Source: Linderina pennispora (lineage: Eukaryota > Kickxellomycota > Kickxellomycetes > Kickxellales > Kickxellaceae). From it: a DNA stretch of 64,000 nucleotides. The position numbers and the translations under genes were made by a program. Position 1 is the first letter of the stretch. Every line of letters starts with the position of its first letter. The stretch lies in NCBI RefSeq assembly GCF_002104995.1, contig NW_024468255.1:620001-684000 (forward strand), read 5' to 3'. This document shows, piece by piece, positions 1-9,192 of the stretch. The notes below the pieces were generated by a model, which was not told where the DNA came from, searched no databases, and worked only from the letters and a program-made list of their open reading frames with translations.

Positions 1-665
1 GCACGCAGGCTCGTTATAGCAGGCAAATGCAACCGATCGGCGCCAAGTTTTGGGCACTTGAGGACTTTTGGTGCTGGGGTGCACCGAACGAGGTATTTTA
101 TTTGCTTGCAAGCAAACCCGCCCGCAAAGGAGCAGAGAATCTTCTTTAGCTGCGACCAGATTGCCCAACGTGTGCGACATTTGGCCAACGCATAAGAGCG
201 TACAGACCCAATTTGTGGCCAATGGCCAGCAGCGCAGGCACTCTCAGACTGGATCCTCGCCAAATGACGTTGACTGGACCCGTCTGCGTCTGCGTCTGCA
301 TTATTGCAATGGACCGAATTGTCCGCAGAGCGACCAGGGGAAGGGCGTGCTACACCCGGACCACGAGCACCCCCCCTGTCCTTTGGACACCGCACAAGTT
401 TCCTTGTTTGGGCACAACACTGCGAGAATTTCCTCGAGAATGCATGAATTTGTGTCATGATGTGCTTATAAAACGCTCTCCACCTCCCTTGTCTGCGGCA
501 GCCCTCCCCCGAACACCAAAATCCTCACACTGCCTCGCTTTTTCTCCGCCTCTTTGCTCTCGCGCCTCTTTTTAAACTCCAGCTTCCTATACTAGTGCAC
601 TATTTTCCAACCTTTGGTACTTTCTGTGAAACTCATATTCAAGCTCACAACCTATTTTTAAAACC
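1..665. other. Intergenic / upstream region
   Basis: No gene recognised. It holds short overlapping ORFs without family resemblance, a small hexamer run (gtctgc, three copies near 283-300) and a TATA-like box at 467-473. It probably serves as the promoter and 5' leader of the gene that starts at 666. Confidence 0.5.
467..473 (+). promoter_or_regulatory. TATA box of the two-exon gene at 666
   Basis: TATAAAA lies 199 nt upstream of the ATG at 666, a little further than the 130-175 nt seen for other TATA-ATG pairs in this window. Assigned by motif and position only. Confidence 0.45.
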
Positions 666-2933
666 ATGGTGTTTGGAAGGCAAAAGTCGGCCATACTTCA
701 CAGAGGCTTCTTTGGTCACAGATCGTCTTCTGACGTTTCGGACGCCACTGTTGCCGCCAGCCAACACGGCACCCGCCCGGTCTCTCGGGTATTCTCGGCA
801 GCACCAGCCATTGCCGAGGACGGGTGCGAAGTCGTGCCCCAGTTCTTCCCTGGGTACCACGTCAACAACCCGTCGACGGTGCAGCGCTCGCGGACCACCC
901 TGGCCAGCAGCACGCACTATCCGGGCAGACACAACTCGCAGCGGCGAGTAGGCTGCATCAAGCTGGCTACGCCGTCCAGCGACACCGCCACGACCAACAC
1001 TGCGGCCGACCAGACACTGGTAGACCCGCGGCGTTTCTCGGGCGCCTCGTTTACATCCACGTCCACAACGTCAACGCTCAATGCACTCCCGCAGCAGCCA
1101 CACATGAACGGTAAGTTGCAACAATCGCGAAGAAAAAGGTCGCTATTGGCCTCACTGCACAAAACAAGAGGGTTGGCACCACTCTACCTGTTCCTGCGCA
1201 AAATCTGCCGCAGCGTCTCCAAAAATTTGCACATCCCCCCAGTGTCGCGTTTGAGCACCAAGCAGGCAGTCGGGCATATGTGAAACAGCATTCTCTTCAG
1301 AAAATGGCCTTTTTTGGGACATGTCGATTGTCGTCGCGTTTCAGGCAAGTGCTTGGGCTTTTGTTTGGCCCATCATTTTGCCCATTGCATGGCGTTTTGG
1401 CGCCAACTGGCACTGCCACGCCCCCCGCATTGACGCAATAGACCGACGCCTGGTGTCTTCCAATGAGTGACCATCCTTCATACGTCGTGTTATTCGGCTG
1501 ACGTTATCATCCCCTGCCACCCACTTCCCCACACCCGCACGCTCCCCAATAGCGTGTGCAGCAAATCAGAGAACCAGTTTGCATCGCCTGGCCCCCTTTT
1601 TGCGGGAGATTGAAGACAACATGCTGTCCTAGCTCAAATGACTGGTGCCTGTCCAGTGAAGAGAAAAACAATGCATGCCAAGGTCACTGATGCATGTCGC
1701 TCTTTCCCTCGCCTTGATATTCGGTCAATTTTTGGGCACACACATCTCTCCTATCGCTGCTACGCCCAACAATTGTACCCAAATGATCATCAGCATATCT
1801 CAGAATGATTTACCGCTACCTGTGTGAAAACCTGAATTCCGCCTCCCAGCAACCTGATTTTTTTTGCTAAAAGGTCTCCTGGATACGCAACTGTAGGTCC
1901 TGTCTGTGTGTCGCCGCCAGCACGCTCCCACCCAACGACAGTCTCGCCAGCTGCTGTCGCCGAGTCTGATGCGCCTGGCACGTACTCGTACCGTCGCCGC
2001 GGCAGCTCGCTGAGCATTCACAAGGCTCCGACCATCTCTGGGTCGGCAGCTACATCTCCGGTACCACATCAGCAGCAATACTGCCAGCCGCACCCTCAGC
2101 AGTCAGCCATCAGTCAGCCAACTGCGCAACACTACCGCCGCTCAGCAACCGGTCTGCAGGCGCTTCCCAGATACAATTCGTCAGAGTACCAACTCCAGCG
2201 CAACAACACGACCAAGACAGTGTCGCGCAACGACCTCGTTCCTGAGCCTGCTGCTGCTGTCGCTGCCAGCGTTGTTGCTCCTAACAGTTCGTACAGCGGG
2301 TACCGCCGTTTGAATTCGTCGCGGTCAGCCAACTTCCATGGAACTACACGCCGTAACGGCACCTACCGCTCGACGACCTCGCCTTCACTGACGGCCACCT
2401 ATGGTCCCTCCGCGTGCTATGGTGCACTTCCCAAGCACTCGCCTACCACGCGCTCCCCACTGGCGCACGAGCAGCACCATGAGGACTACTACTACTACGA
2501 GGACGGTGTCTACATCCGCGGCGGGCGGCCTCGTGACGAAGGGATTGACGTTACTACGGCTGACGTCAAGGCCCGCACTGGCAAGACTGGCATGACTGGT
2601 GGCTGTCTGCATAGCTCTTACCAGGACTGTGCGCAATCACCGGCGAACATCTCTCCGCTGATCCTGTCCAGCCCGCCGTGTGTTCCGCCCAAGGCACTGT
2701 ACAGCACAGCCGATCCGCAGACGCGCGTGCCAGTGCTGCCCACCCCACCGTCTGACGGCTGTAACTATGTTCTTACACCTGTCAGCGACGATTCAGCGCT
2801 CCTGTGCGGACCCGTTGGCTATGTTGAGGATGAGGAAGACATTGCCAACAAGCTGGTCCCCAGGATTGACTCATGCGGCCCGCAGCTTGCATATCTGCCG
2901 CCGCGCTCGTCAAACCTGGCTGTCATCAACTAG
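666..2933 (+). CDS. Unknown Ser/Pro/Thr-rich protein, two exons
   Basis: Proposed CDS joins 666-1110 and 1897-2933 (493 aa). The first exon ends at a consensus donor (G|GTAAGT) in phase 1. A branch-like TGCTAA at 1866 and CTGTAG ending at 1896 give an in-phase acceptor; an AG ending at 1920 would also keep frame. The intron is 786 nt, very long for this genome. The product has no recognised domain. It is low in complexity: Ser, Thr, Pro and Gln runs, an HHED-plus-polyTyr patch near the middle, an acidic stretch (VEDEEDI) close to the C-terminus, and no membrane segment or signal peptide. It may be a disordered regulatory or cell-polarity protein, but nothing visible fixes a function. The gene is real on coding character and splice sites; the exact joint is less certain. 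Confidence 0.6.
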
Positions 2934-3194
2934 AAAGAACCCCGTCTAGCTTGCCATTCATGAGCTGGGAGTGCATGGGTGTAAATATTCCCCAAACCAG
3001 CACTCCCACATATCTACTGTAAACATTTCTACCCTTCCCTATCCCTCTTATCCGCACCTTCGTTAACTAACCATCGGTTTGTGAACGGGCTGTACCTTTT
3101 AAAAAGTAATGGTTATTTAAATTACTCTCATGCTTTATTTAGCCGATGTGACAGTGTAGTAATTACGCAATTTGCTTGGCACATTAGGCTGGGT

Positions 3195-3536
3195 TTATCC
3201 GCACTCCACTTCAACAATCTGGTTCTTGTCGTCTACCGTGACCTTGAGTCGATGGCGCCGCTTGGCCCGCACCTCGTGACCTTCATTAATCATGCTCAAG
3301 TCGTCTGGGTCCTCAGCGTCATCGCCATCCTCGTCCTGGTGCACAATCTTGTATGGTTTAGGCAACGCAGTCTCGTAGACTACATGCTTGTGAGTGATCG
3401 ACGAGGTTGCTTCCAGCTCAACCATGTACTTGTCCATAAGCCGCGACCCCCAGTACTGCGAATGGCAGATGCTTGCGTTGGCCAGCATGGCAGCAGCGCA
3501 GAATACTACTGGTGCTATCAACACAGTCCGGTACAT
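3195..3536 (-). CDS. Small secreted or membrane-anchored protein, unknown
   Basis: 113 aa from the ATG at 3536; the longer reading upstream has only a TTG start. The first 20 residues (MYRTVLIAPVVFCAAAMLAN) form a hydrophobic signal peptide or single anchor. They are followed by a polar body with an acidic patch (DEDGDDAEDPDD) and a basic RAKRRHR segment near the end. No family recognised. It is divergent from the methyltransferase gene at 4079. A TATA-like stretch at 3741-3750 reads on both strands and could serve either gene. An upstream exon cannot be excluded, because the frame stays open to 3614. Confidence 0.45.
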   Translation of the reverse strand: MYRTVLIAPVVFCAAAMLANASICHSQYWGSRLMDKYMVELEATSSITHKHVVYETALPKPYKIVHQDEDGDDAEDPDDLSMINEGHEVRAKRRHRLKVTVDDKNQIVEVECG

Positions 3537-4078
3537 TTGAGGCTTGGACAAAATCTTGAGTAATAACGACCAAACCAAAGCGAGTATGCTACAAAATTTT
3601 GTGTTTGTGTGCAATTGGGAAATATCACCAGTGAATAGATTTCAAAGACCACAAAATGCGATCATGAGATGTGCCAGTGGTTGCGGCATTTATACCGGAT
3701 GCAACAATATTGTGTGGGGTTAGACATTCCCAAGTCCCGTTATATAAATAGCACCACACTGCTGCGTCGGTTGGATGTTTAGAATTTGCACTGCATTGAA
3801 GAATGTACTTTAATAGTTTGCATTTTCTGGGTAGCGAGCTTTTTATCTGACTGCTTCTCCACCCACCCCATTGGCACAATCACTGCGCAGTCAGGGCTAG
3901 AGCCGGCTCAGGCACTGAATTATTTTGCTTTCGGCTCGGTCCGTATAATACTTTACCAGCTCGGACCAGTTACAAAATGCAGGGAAAGATTTTTGCTGCC
4001 CAAGTGCAACAGTTGTCACCCACCCTCTCCCCTTTGTTGTTGCTGGTCTTTTCATTTGGCGGAATTTCAAAAAGCGCA
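3537..4078. other. Divergent intergenic region
   Basis: 540 nt between two divergent genes. It holds the TATA-like tatataaat near 3741 and gtataatac near 3944. An in-frame upstream ATG at 3977 would add 34 mostly hydrophobic residues to the methyltransferase; I treat it as leader sequence. Confidence 0.4.
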
Positions 4079-5281
4079 ATGTGGCAGGACGAGCTGTACT
4101 TTGAAGATGACGACGCAGCGATGGCAGCGTATCTGGCGATGGTAGGCGAGGAAAAGGAGGGCAAAGCAAAGCAAAGCGACGACAGCGACGATGATGACTT
4201 TATGCCCGAAACTGGTACATCGTCATCGTCGCGTCGCCCTACTGCAAAGTCTAAACGGGCAGCCGCCAAAAAGGTCAAATCGCGCAAACCACGGGGCGCT
4301 AGGATATCATCGCGATCGCCAAGTCCTGCAGCGGTTTCCCCACTGCCTGTGGCACCAAAGACTACTGAGCCGGCTGATGATGGTGACGAGCACATTGATA
4401 TTGAAGGCGACATTGAAGGCGACATTGAAGGTGACATTGTGTCTACGCCAGATATTGGGCAGCTCGAGGTTTCAGACAGTGTTGACGACACGCCGCAGCC
4501 CTCTGACACTACCATGGACGTTGACTCAAGCTCACCGGCAGTTGTGCTGCAAGCGCTGCGCCAGCGCGAGCAAAAGATCCGGTCACGGATCCTGGTGCTG
4601 GAGCAGGAGATCTCCGATCTGGAGAAGCGGTGCGGCGTGGAGGGCTCGGGCGATGCTGCCAACAAAGTCACAGAAGCCGACCTAGAGGAATTCAAGGCAC
4701 CCGAGTGGTCGGTGCCGATCCGCGCCAACGTCATGAACTTTGATTGGGAGAAGCTGGCGCAAGCATGCCAGTTCGACGTCATTCTGATGGACCCACCATG
4801 GCAGCTGGCATCGCAGGCGCCGACGCGTGGAGTGGCCATCGCGTATCAGCAGCTGCCAGACGTGTGCATTGAGTCGCTGCCAATCGATTTGCTGCAGACC
4901 AGCGGGTTCATATTCATCTGGGTCATCAACAACAAGTACACCAAGGCGTTCCAGCTCATGAAGCAGTGGGGGTACAAGTACGTCGACGACATTGCGTGGG
5001 TCAAGCAGACAGTCAACCGCCGCATGGCCAAGGGGCATGGGTACTACCTGCAGCATGCAAAGGAGACGTGTCTGGTCGGCAAAAAGGGCCCTGATCCGCC
5101 CAACCTCCGGAGATCAGTTGCATCGGACGTGATCTTTTCGGAGCGCCGCGGCCAGAGCCAGAAGCCCGAGGAGCTGTACGAGATCATTGAGCAGCTGGTG
5201 CCGGGTGGCCGGTACCTGGAGATTTTTGGGCGCAAAAACAACCTGCGCGACTACTGGGTCACGGTCGGCAACGAGCTGTAG
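4079..5281 (+). CDS. MTA1: MT-A70 family adenine-N6 methyltransferase, MTA1-like
   Basis: 400 aa from the ATG at 4079. The upstream in-frame ATG at 3977 adds a hydrophobic leader unlikely on a nuclear enzyme. The N-terminal 180 residues are acidic/basic and disordered, with KSKRAAAKKVKSRK as a likely nuclear signal and a repeated EGDI block. A short coiled coil follows (VLEQEISDLEKR). The C-terminal 180 residues are a complete MT-A70 domain with the DPPW catalytic motif near residue 238. After DPPW comes an APTRGVAIAY segment, then KGHGYYLQHAKE and SERRGQSQKPEE. From memory of the families this fits MTA1 of ciliates and early-diverging fungi, the catalytic subunit of the complex that makes 6mA in DNA at ApT, and not METTL3/Ime4, which has PYG after DPPW and CCCH fingers. 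There is no CCCH finger here. Domain assignment is firm; MTA1 versus RNA methyltransferase is inference. Confidence 0.8.
   Translation: MWQDELYFEDDDAAMAAYLAMVGEEKEGKAKQSDDSDDDDFMPETGTSSSSRRPTAKSKRAAAKKVKSRKPRGARISSRSPSPAAVSPLPVAPKTTEPADDGDEHIDIEGDIEGDIEGDIVSTPDIGQLEVSDSVDDTPQPSDTTMDVDSSSPAVVLQALRQREQKIRSRILVLEQEISDLEKRCGVEGSGDAANKVTEADLEEFKAPEWSVPIRANVMNFDWEKLAQACQFDVILMDPPWQLASQAPTRGVAIAYQQLPDVCIESLPIDLLQTSGFIFIWVINNKYTKAFQLMKQWGYKYVDDIAWVKQTVNRRMAKGHGYYLQHAKETCLVGKKGPDPPNLRRSVASDVIFSERRGQSQKPEELYEIIEQLVPGGRYLEIFGRKNNLRDYWVTVGNEL
4398..4441 (+). repeat. 12-bp in-frame tandem repeat in the MTA1-like gene
   Basis: A gacattgaaggc unit repeats about 3.6 times and encodes a DIEGDIEGDIEGDI acidic run in the disordered N-terminus. 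Likely length-variable between strains. Confidence 0.85.
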
Positions 5282-5421
5282 ACGCAGTATGCATTTCACA
5301 GCGAGTAAATTCTGTTGTTTGGGATAGGGATGTATTTATTGTGTACCCAAAAAATAGATCCCCAGAACGGACAAAATGAACGCTCCACATCAAGCACATT
5401 TGGCTGTCAGGGGATGCACAT

Positions 5422-5799
5422 TTACTCCTCGTCCTCGTCATCGGACTCCTCATCCTTGCTCGAGATGTTGAAGTACTTGAGGGTGTAGGTGTCCTTCTCG
5501 GTCGAGACCACACGGAGCCAGTCACGGAGGTTGTTCTTCTTCAGGAACTTCTTCGTGAGGTACTTCAGGTAGCGCTTGGAGAAGTCGATCTTGGCCTGGA
5601 CAACGATGGCGCTGTCACCCTCGCGGGTGATGGTCACCGACTCACCGAGGTTGTTGGTGCGGCCCTGGACCTTGACGCGGTCGTGCAGGAACTTCTCGAA
5701 CGCGGCAACGTCGAAGATCTTGTCCTCAGCGGGGCGCGACACGTCGATGACAAAGCGGTGGTTGGGGCGCTTAGCCTTGGTGGTCTTCTGAGCGGGCAT
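5422..5799 (-). CDS. RPL22: 60S ribosomal protein eL22
   Basis: 125 aa, the usual length for eL22, without an intron. It begins MPAQKTTKAKRPNHRFVID, has the family core (FEKFLHDRVKVQGR, SKRYLKYLTKKFLKKNNLRDWLRV) and ends in the typical acidic tail (ESDDEDEE). It is a structural component of the large cytosolic ribosomal subunit. It is convergent with the MTA1-like gene, whose stop is only 140 nt away, and divergent from the membrane protein gene at 6206. Codon use is strongly biased to C/G-ending codons, as in the other ribosomal protein gene here (RPL8), consistent with high expression. Confidence 0.96.
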   Translation of the reverse strand: MPAQKTTKAKRPNHRFVIDVSRPAEDKIFDVAAFEKFLHDRVKVQGRTNNLGESVTITREGDSAIVVQAKIDFSKRYLKYLTKKFLKKNNLRDWLRVVSTEKDTYTLKYFNISSKDEESDDEDEE

Positions 5800-6205
5800 G
5801 TTTTCAGATTGGAAAATTGCTTTTTGAATCGAAAAATATCGAGGAGGTCCGAATGAGAGGGAAAGAGTATCTCTACCTAAATTCTTCGCTAATGAAGTAC
5901 AGGAAAAAGGGTGAGCCTACAAATTTTTGCCGGACCGGAGCTGGCTATATAGGCCCAGCGAAAAACGGCGAACAGAAAATTTTTAGTTGATCATGTGATT
6001 GACTGGAGGGTTGTGATCCTGGAACTGTCGGTGGCGGATCTGGAGATCTGAGCGCTGGAGGACAATGGTGGCACGTCATCGTCACGTGCTTGGGCTGCCG
6101 GGCTGCCGGGCTGCCAGGCTACTGGCAAAGCGCACGTCTGTGCAGACCGACCTTCTCTTTGTTCATTGCTTTGCATTATTTTTAATTCTTCTCCAGCTGG
6201 CTGCC
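5800..6205. other. Divergent intergenic region
   Basis: 406 nt between RPL22 (-) and the ten-pass membrane protein (+). It contains gctatatagg near 5942-5951 and an 8-bp tandem repeat at 6092-6119. No gene recognised. The in-frame ATG at 6065 upstream of the membrane protein is treated as leader. Confidence 0.4.
6092..6119 (+). repeat. Short tandem repeat (gggctgcc)
   Basis: Three exact copies of gggctgcc plus a degenerate fourth, just upstream of the likely start of the membrane protein at 6206. Confidence 0.85.
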
Positions 6206-7741
6206 ATGCACCAACAGTTTTCCATACGGGACAGCGACCGCGGTTCGCATGGGGCGGACCCGAACCTGGTCATGACGCTGATATATTTTCTGACCATCGG
6301 CGGCGTCGTCGTTGGCACAGTTGTATACTTCAACGTCATGGCGCGTATCACTGAGCCAGAGGTACTGCTCATAGCGCGGATAAACACACAGCGCGAGGTA
6401 CAGCACCTGATAGACAACCTGTCGAGCCAGTTTCAGAACTTTCGCAGGCTGCCGCTGCGCTGGCGGTCGATGCGGCCATACCACACGCACCATGTGCTGT
6501 CGTGGATATTTCTGGTCGCATTGGTTGCATCGGTCCCGGTCCTCATTGTGGCGCTGGTACTGGATCTAGCACAGGTGGTCCGTATTAGTACCTTTGTGTA
6601 TATTGTCTGCTTGAACGCATTGTTCATGACCCGCCAGCACCTGTACTATGTGCGCCGCACCCACTTGACGTATGACGCCGAACACTATCTGGTGTTGGAC
6701 ACATTGAAGTACCACAGCTTTGACTGGTGCGCGTTCAATATTATCCAGATCCTGCTGCTAGTCGTCGAGTTCGTCCAGCTACTGTCGTTCCCCATCCGCG
6801 ATATGCTCCGCTCAATCAACTTGGCCAACCACCCTGACGAGGACTCGGACACAGCCAACTTTATCGTCGGCATCCTGACGCTGTTCACTAATCTCAGCAG
6901 CAAATTCTACATCATCCAGTTCTGGTTCTTGGTTGCAGTCATTGGGTGCATGGCACTGGCCATAGCTGTCATCCACACTTACAACGAGCTGAAGCCAACT
7001 CGACCGATTGCGCTATTCTGGGTCAAATATCTGCTGCCCATGGCCAACCTGTTCTATTTGCCAATGCTGGTAATGCTGATAGGTTCCGCATCATGCCTAT
7101 CGAAACTAGGCACCAGCGAGTTTGCCAGTGCGTCATCCGGTCTGCTGCGCTGTGACGACCCATCCATCAGCAAAGCACTGTATTTGTCGTGCACCATTGT
7201 CGCATACACTGTCGCATACATCATCCTGACTACATTTGTGACCTCGTTCGACCGTATTCCGATTCCAGGCGAAATCCACTTCCGGTCACAGGGTATCGCA
7301 TTCCTAAAGAATATGAGCATGCTGCTCTCTATCGACTCGTTCTTGGTTGACAACGACCACCGGCACATACGCAGCATCATCTCAGTCATTATCACAGTGG
7401 CTATGGTATGCTTCAACATCAACTCGCACCCGTGCTTTGTCGAGCAGATCAATTTCTGGCGCTCCTACAGCCTGTGCTGTATCCTGTGGGTTGCACTCCT
7501 TGTCACAATGCTGACAAATGAAAACACAATCGTGACGAGGATTAGCGTGAGCGGGATTTCGGCGGCCATCGCGGTGGGCGCAGTTGTGCTGCTTGTGCTG
7601 TTTGTTGTCATATGGCGCTTTAGGCAGGGTAAGCGTAGGGATGAAGAGGAGAAGGCGTCTCTGGTACCTAGTAGACATGCAGCTCCGGTTGGCTCTATAA
7701 CCAGACTTGTCGAACCTAGTGCAACCTACGTACGAGGCTGA
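6206..7741 (+). CDS. Polytopic membrane protein, unknown family (about 10 TM)
   Basis: 511 aa from the ATG at 6206. The ATG at 6065 would add 47 residues encoded partly by a simple repeat. About ten hydrophobic spans can be placed, roughly at residues 20-42, 102-125, 130-146, 177-197, 235-260, 280-300, 330-350, 390-408, 420-437 and 448-472. A basic region and long loop (residues 60-100) separate the first two spans. The C-terminal tail is cytosolic-looking and charged (RFRQGKRRDEEEK). There are no MFS, ABC or P-type motifs. It could be a receptor-like or channel-like protein, but nothing seen supports one choice. No intron is needed and the hydrophobic pattern is intact to the end. Confidence 0.7.
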   Translation: MHQQFSIRDSDRGSHGADPNLVMTLIYFLTIGGVVVGTVVYFNVMARITEPEVLLIARINTQREVQHLIDNLSSQFQNFRRLPLRWRSMRPYHTHHVLSWIFLVALVASVPVLIVALVLDLAQVVRISTFVYIVCLNALFMTRQHLYYVRRTHLTYDAEHYLVLDTLKYHSFDWCAFNIIQILLLVVEFVQLLSFPIRDMLRSINLANHPDEDSDTANFIVGILTLFTNLSSKFYIIQFWFLVAVIGCMALAIAVIHTYNELKPTRPIALFWVKYLLPMANLFYLPMLVMLIGSASCLSKLGTSEFASASSGLLRCDDPSISKALYLSCTIVAYTVAYIILTTFVTSFDRIPIPGEIHFRSQGIAFLKNMSMLLSIDSFLVDNDHRHIRSIISVIITVAMVCFNINSHPCFVEQINFWRSYSLCCILWVALLVTMLTNENTIVTRISVSGISAAIAVGAVVLLVLFVVIWRFRQGKRRDEEEKASLVPSRHAAPVGSITRLVEPSATYVRG

Positions 7742-8003
7742 TTTACCAGTCTAGGAGATCATGTACCACAATCAACTGATATCCTTGCTGTATATGCAGT
7801 TTTCGGAGGTCGTCGGTGCTGGACACCCCTTAGCATTTCACTTATTGTATTGCATCATCTACTCATCTTGTGTTAATTAATGAACCGCCCATTACAAACA
7901 GCTGTCAATTTGCAGGTAATGGTAAATGAAATCCTCCACCCGGCAGTATATGGCATTTGAGTTGCAAAATAACCTACTTATTCTGTACATGTGGTAGAAA
8001 GCC

Positions 8004-8375
8004 ATGTCGACGCATGCAAAGAGAACAAAGCACAACAAGGCGATGGCCGCCGCCGCCACCACCCCAGAGTTACTTGCTAGCCCTGTTCTAGAAAGGAACG
8101 GCAAACTGCTTCTGAGCCTGTTCATTAAGCCCGGTGCCCAGTCTTCTGCAATCACCAGCATCGACAGCGACGCAGTGCATGCGCGCATAGCAGCGCCGCC
8201 GCGCGACGGTGAGGCCAACAAAGAGGTCATTGTGTTTGTTGCCAAACTGCTCAAGGTGCCAAAGTCCAGCATTGACCTTGTGTCTGGCCACAAGTCGCGC
8301 AACAAAGTAGTGCAGCTTCCAAGCGGTATGACAGCCACAGCTGTGCTTGACATGCTGCACAATAGCCAGACGTGA
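8004..8375 (+). CDS. DUF167 / UPF0235 (YggU-like) protein
   Basis: 123 aa. The last 95 residues match the DUF167 fold: LLLSLFIKPGAQSSAI, then the family core AAPPRDGEANKEVIVFVAKLL, then VSGHKSRNKVV. Eukaryotic members (C15orf40 in humans) are small soluble proteins of unknown role; the bacterial YggU structure is known but its function is not. The N-terminal 25 residues are basic and Ala-rich and could be a weak targeting sequence. Single exon. Assignment to the family is strong on the PRDGEANK signature. Confidence 0.85.
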   Translation: MSTHAKRTKHNKAMAAAATTPELLASPVLERNGKLLLSLFIKPGAQSSAITSIDSDAVHARIAAPPRDGEANKEVIVFVAKLLKVPKSSIDLVSGHKSRNKVVQLPSGMTATAVLDMLHNSQT

Positions 8376-9192
8376 CTCGTCACCTATAGCTTCAAATATA
8401 GGCGTTACACCATCCTGCATATATATATATATTTCCGGTGTTTTGACATGCCTGCTTAAATAATAGATGGCCACAGCTGCCTTTGGAAAAGCAGACCTGC
8501 TCCAGAGAATGGAGATTAATTGCCATTGGCTGGGAGATGGTCGAGTTCCCATTTCTCCCAGCAGCACGTATGCTATCTCCAGCACCTGTATGGCCATGTA
8601 TGCAAATGAATGGCCAAATAATGTATGTCTACTTTTTTCTAAACGGCCGCCACATTGACTACTGAACCGCCAGTTTATCAATCGCGCGCACTGTATAGTG
8701 TAATATTTGACCTCGTCCGCCACGTTATACTTTTCCCCTTCACTTACTGTTATTTTTGCATGGAGTGCACCTCCCTACATGCTGTGCGTAAAGTATAGTT
8801 TATTTACTCCTTATGCGTATATGTGGCGAGTCGTAAACAGGCACTTGGCCTACTTTTTCCCTTGGTTGTTTATTTCACTGACCTGGCAGGAATCGCCGCG
8901 GGTTTCTTGTACGTCCCTTTTATTCCACCGACACATTTTATACCATCATTTTTATCATTTGTGACGCTGTAATTACCTTTTTTTTTCGATCTTGAGAGAA
9001 ACGATGAATTAGCTCGATTGGCAAAACACGCGCATATATCCATTTCCCGAAAATTACATATATATATTTACGTAGTATTTTGTCTTCCACAGGACCTACA
9101 GGCACATCTCCACTCTCTCCTCCTATCCCTGTATATCCATCAGCTCCTGTATACATAATTACCTCGTGCTCCATACTTTTCATTTTCGAATA
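8376..9192. other. Intergenic region with AT microsatellites
   Basis: 817 nt between two co-directional genes. It contains short (AT)n runs at about 8420-8434 and 9057-9068. Only small, compositionally poor ORFs occur on either strand. The 3' part is probably promoter and leader of the MFS gene. Confidence 0.45.

Noticed and set aside
4079-5281. Calling the methyltransferase METTL3/Ime4
   Set aside because: It lacks the PYG after DPPW and the CCCH fingers, and carries MTA1-type segments instead.
6065-6205. Upstream ATG at 6065 for the ten-pass membrane protein
   Set aside because: The added 47 residues come partly from an 8-bp tandem repeat, and the ATG at 6206 gives a more normal N-terminus. 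Not fully excluded.
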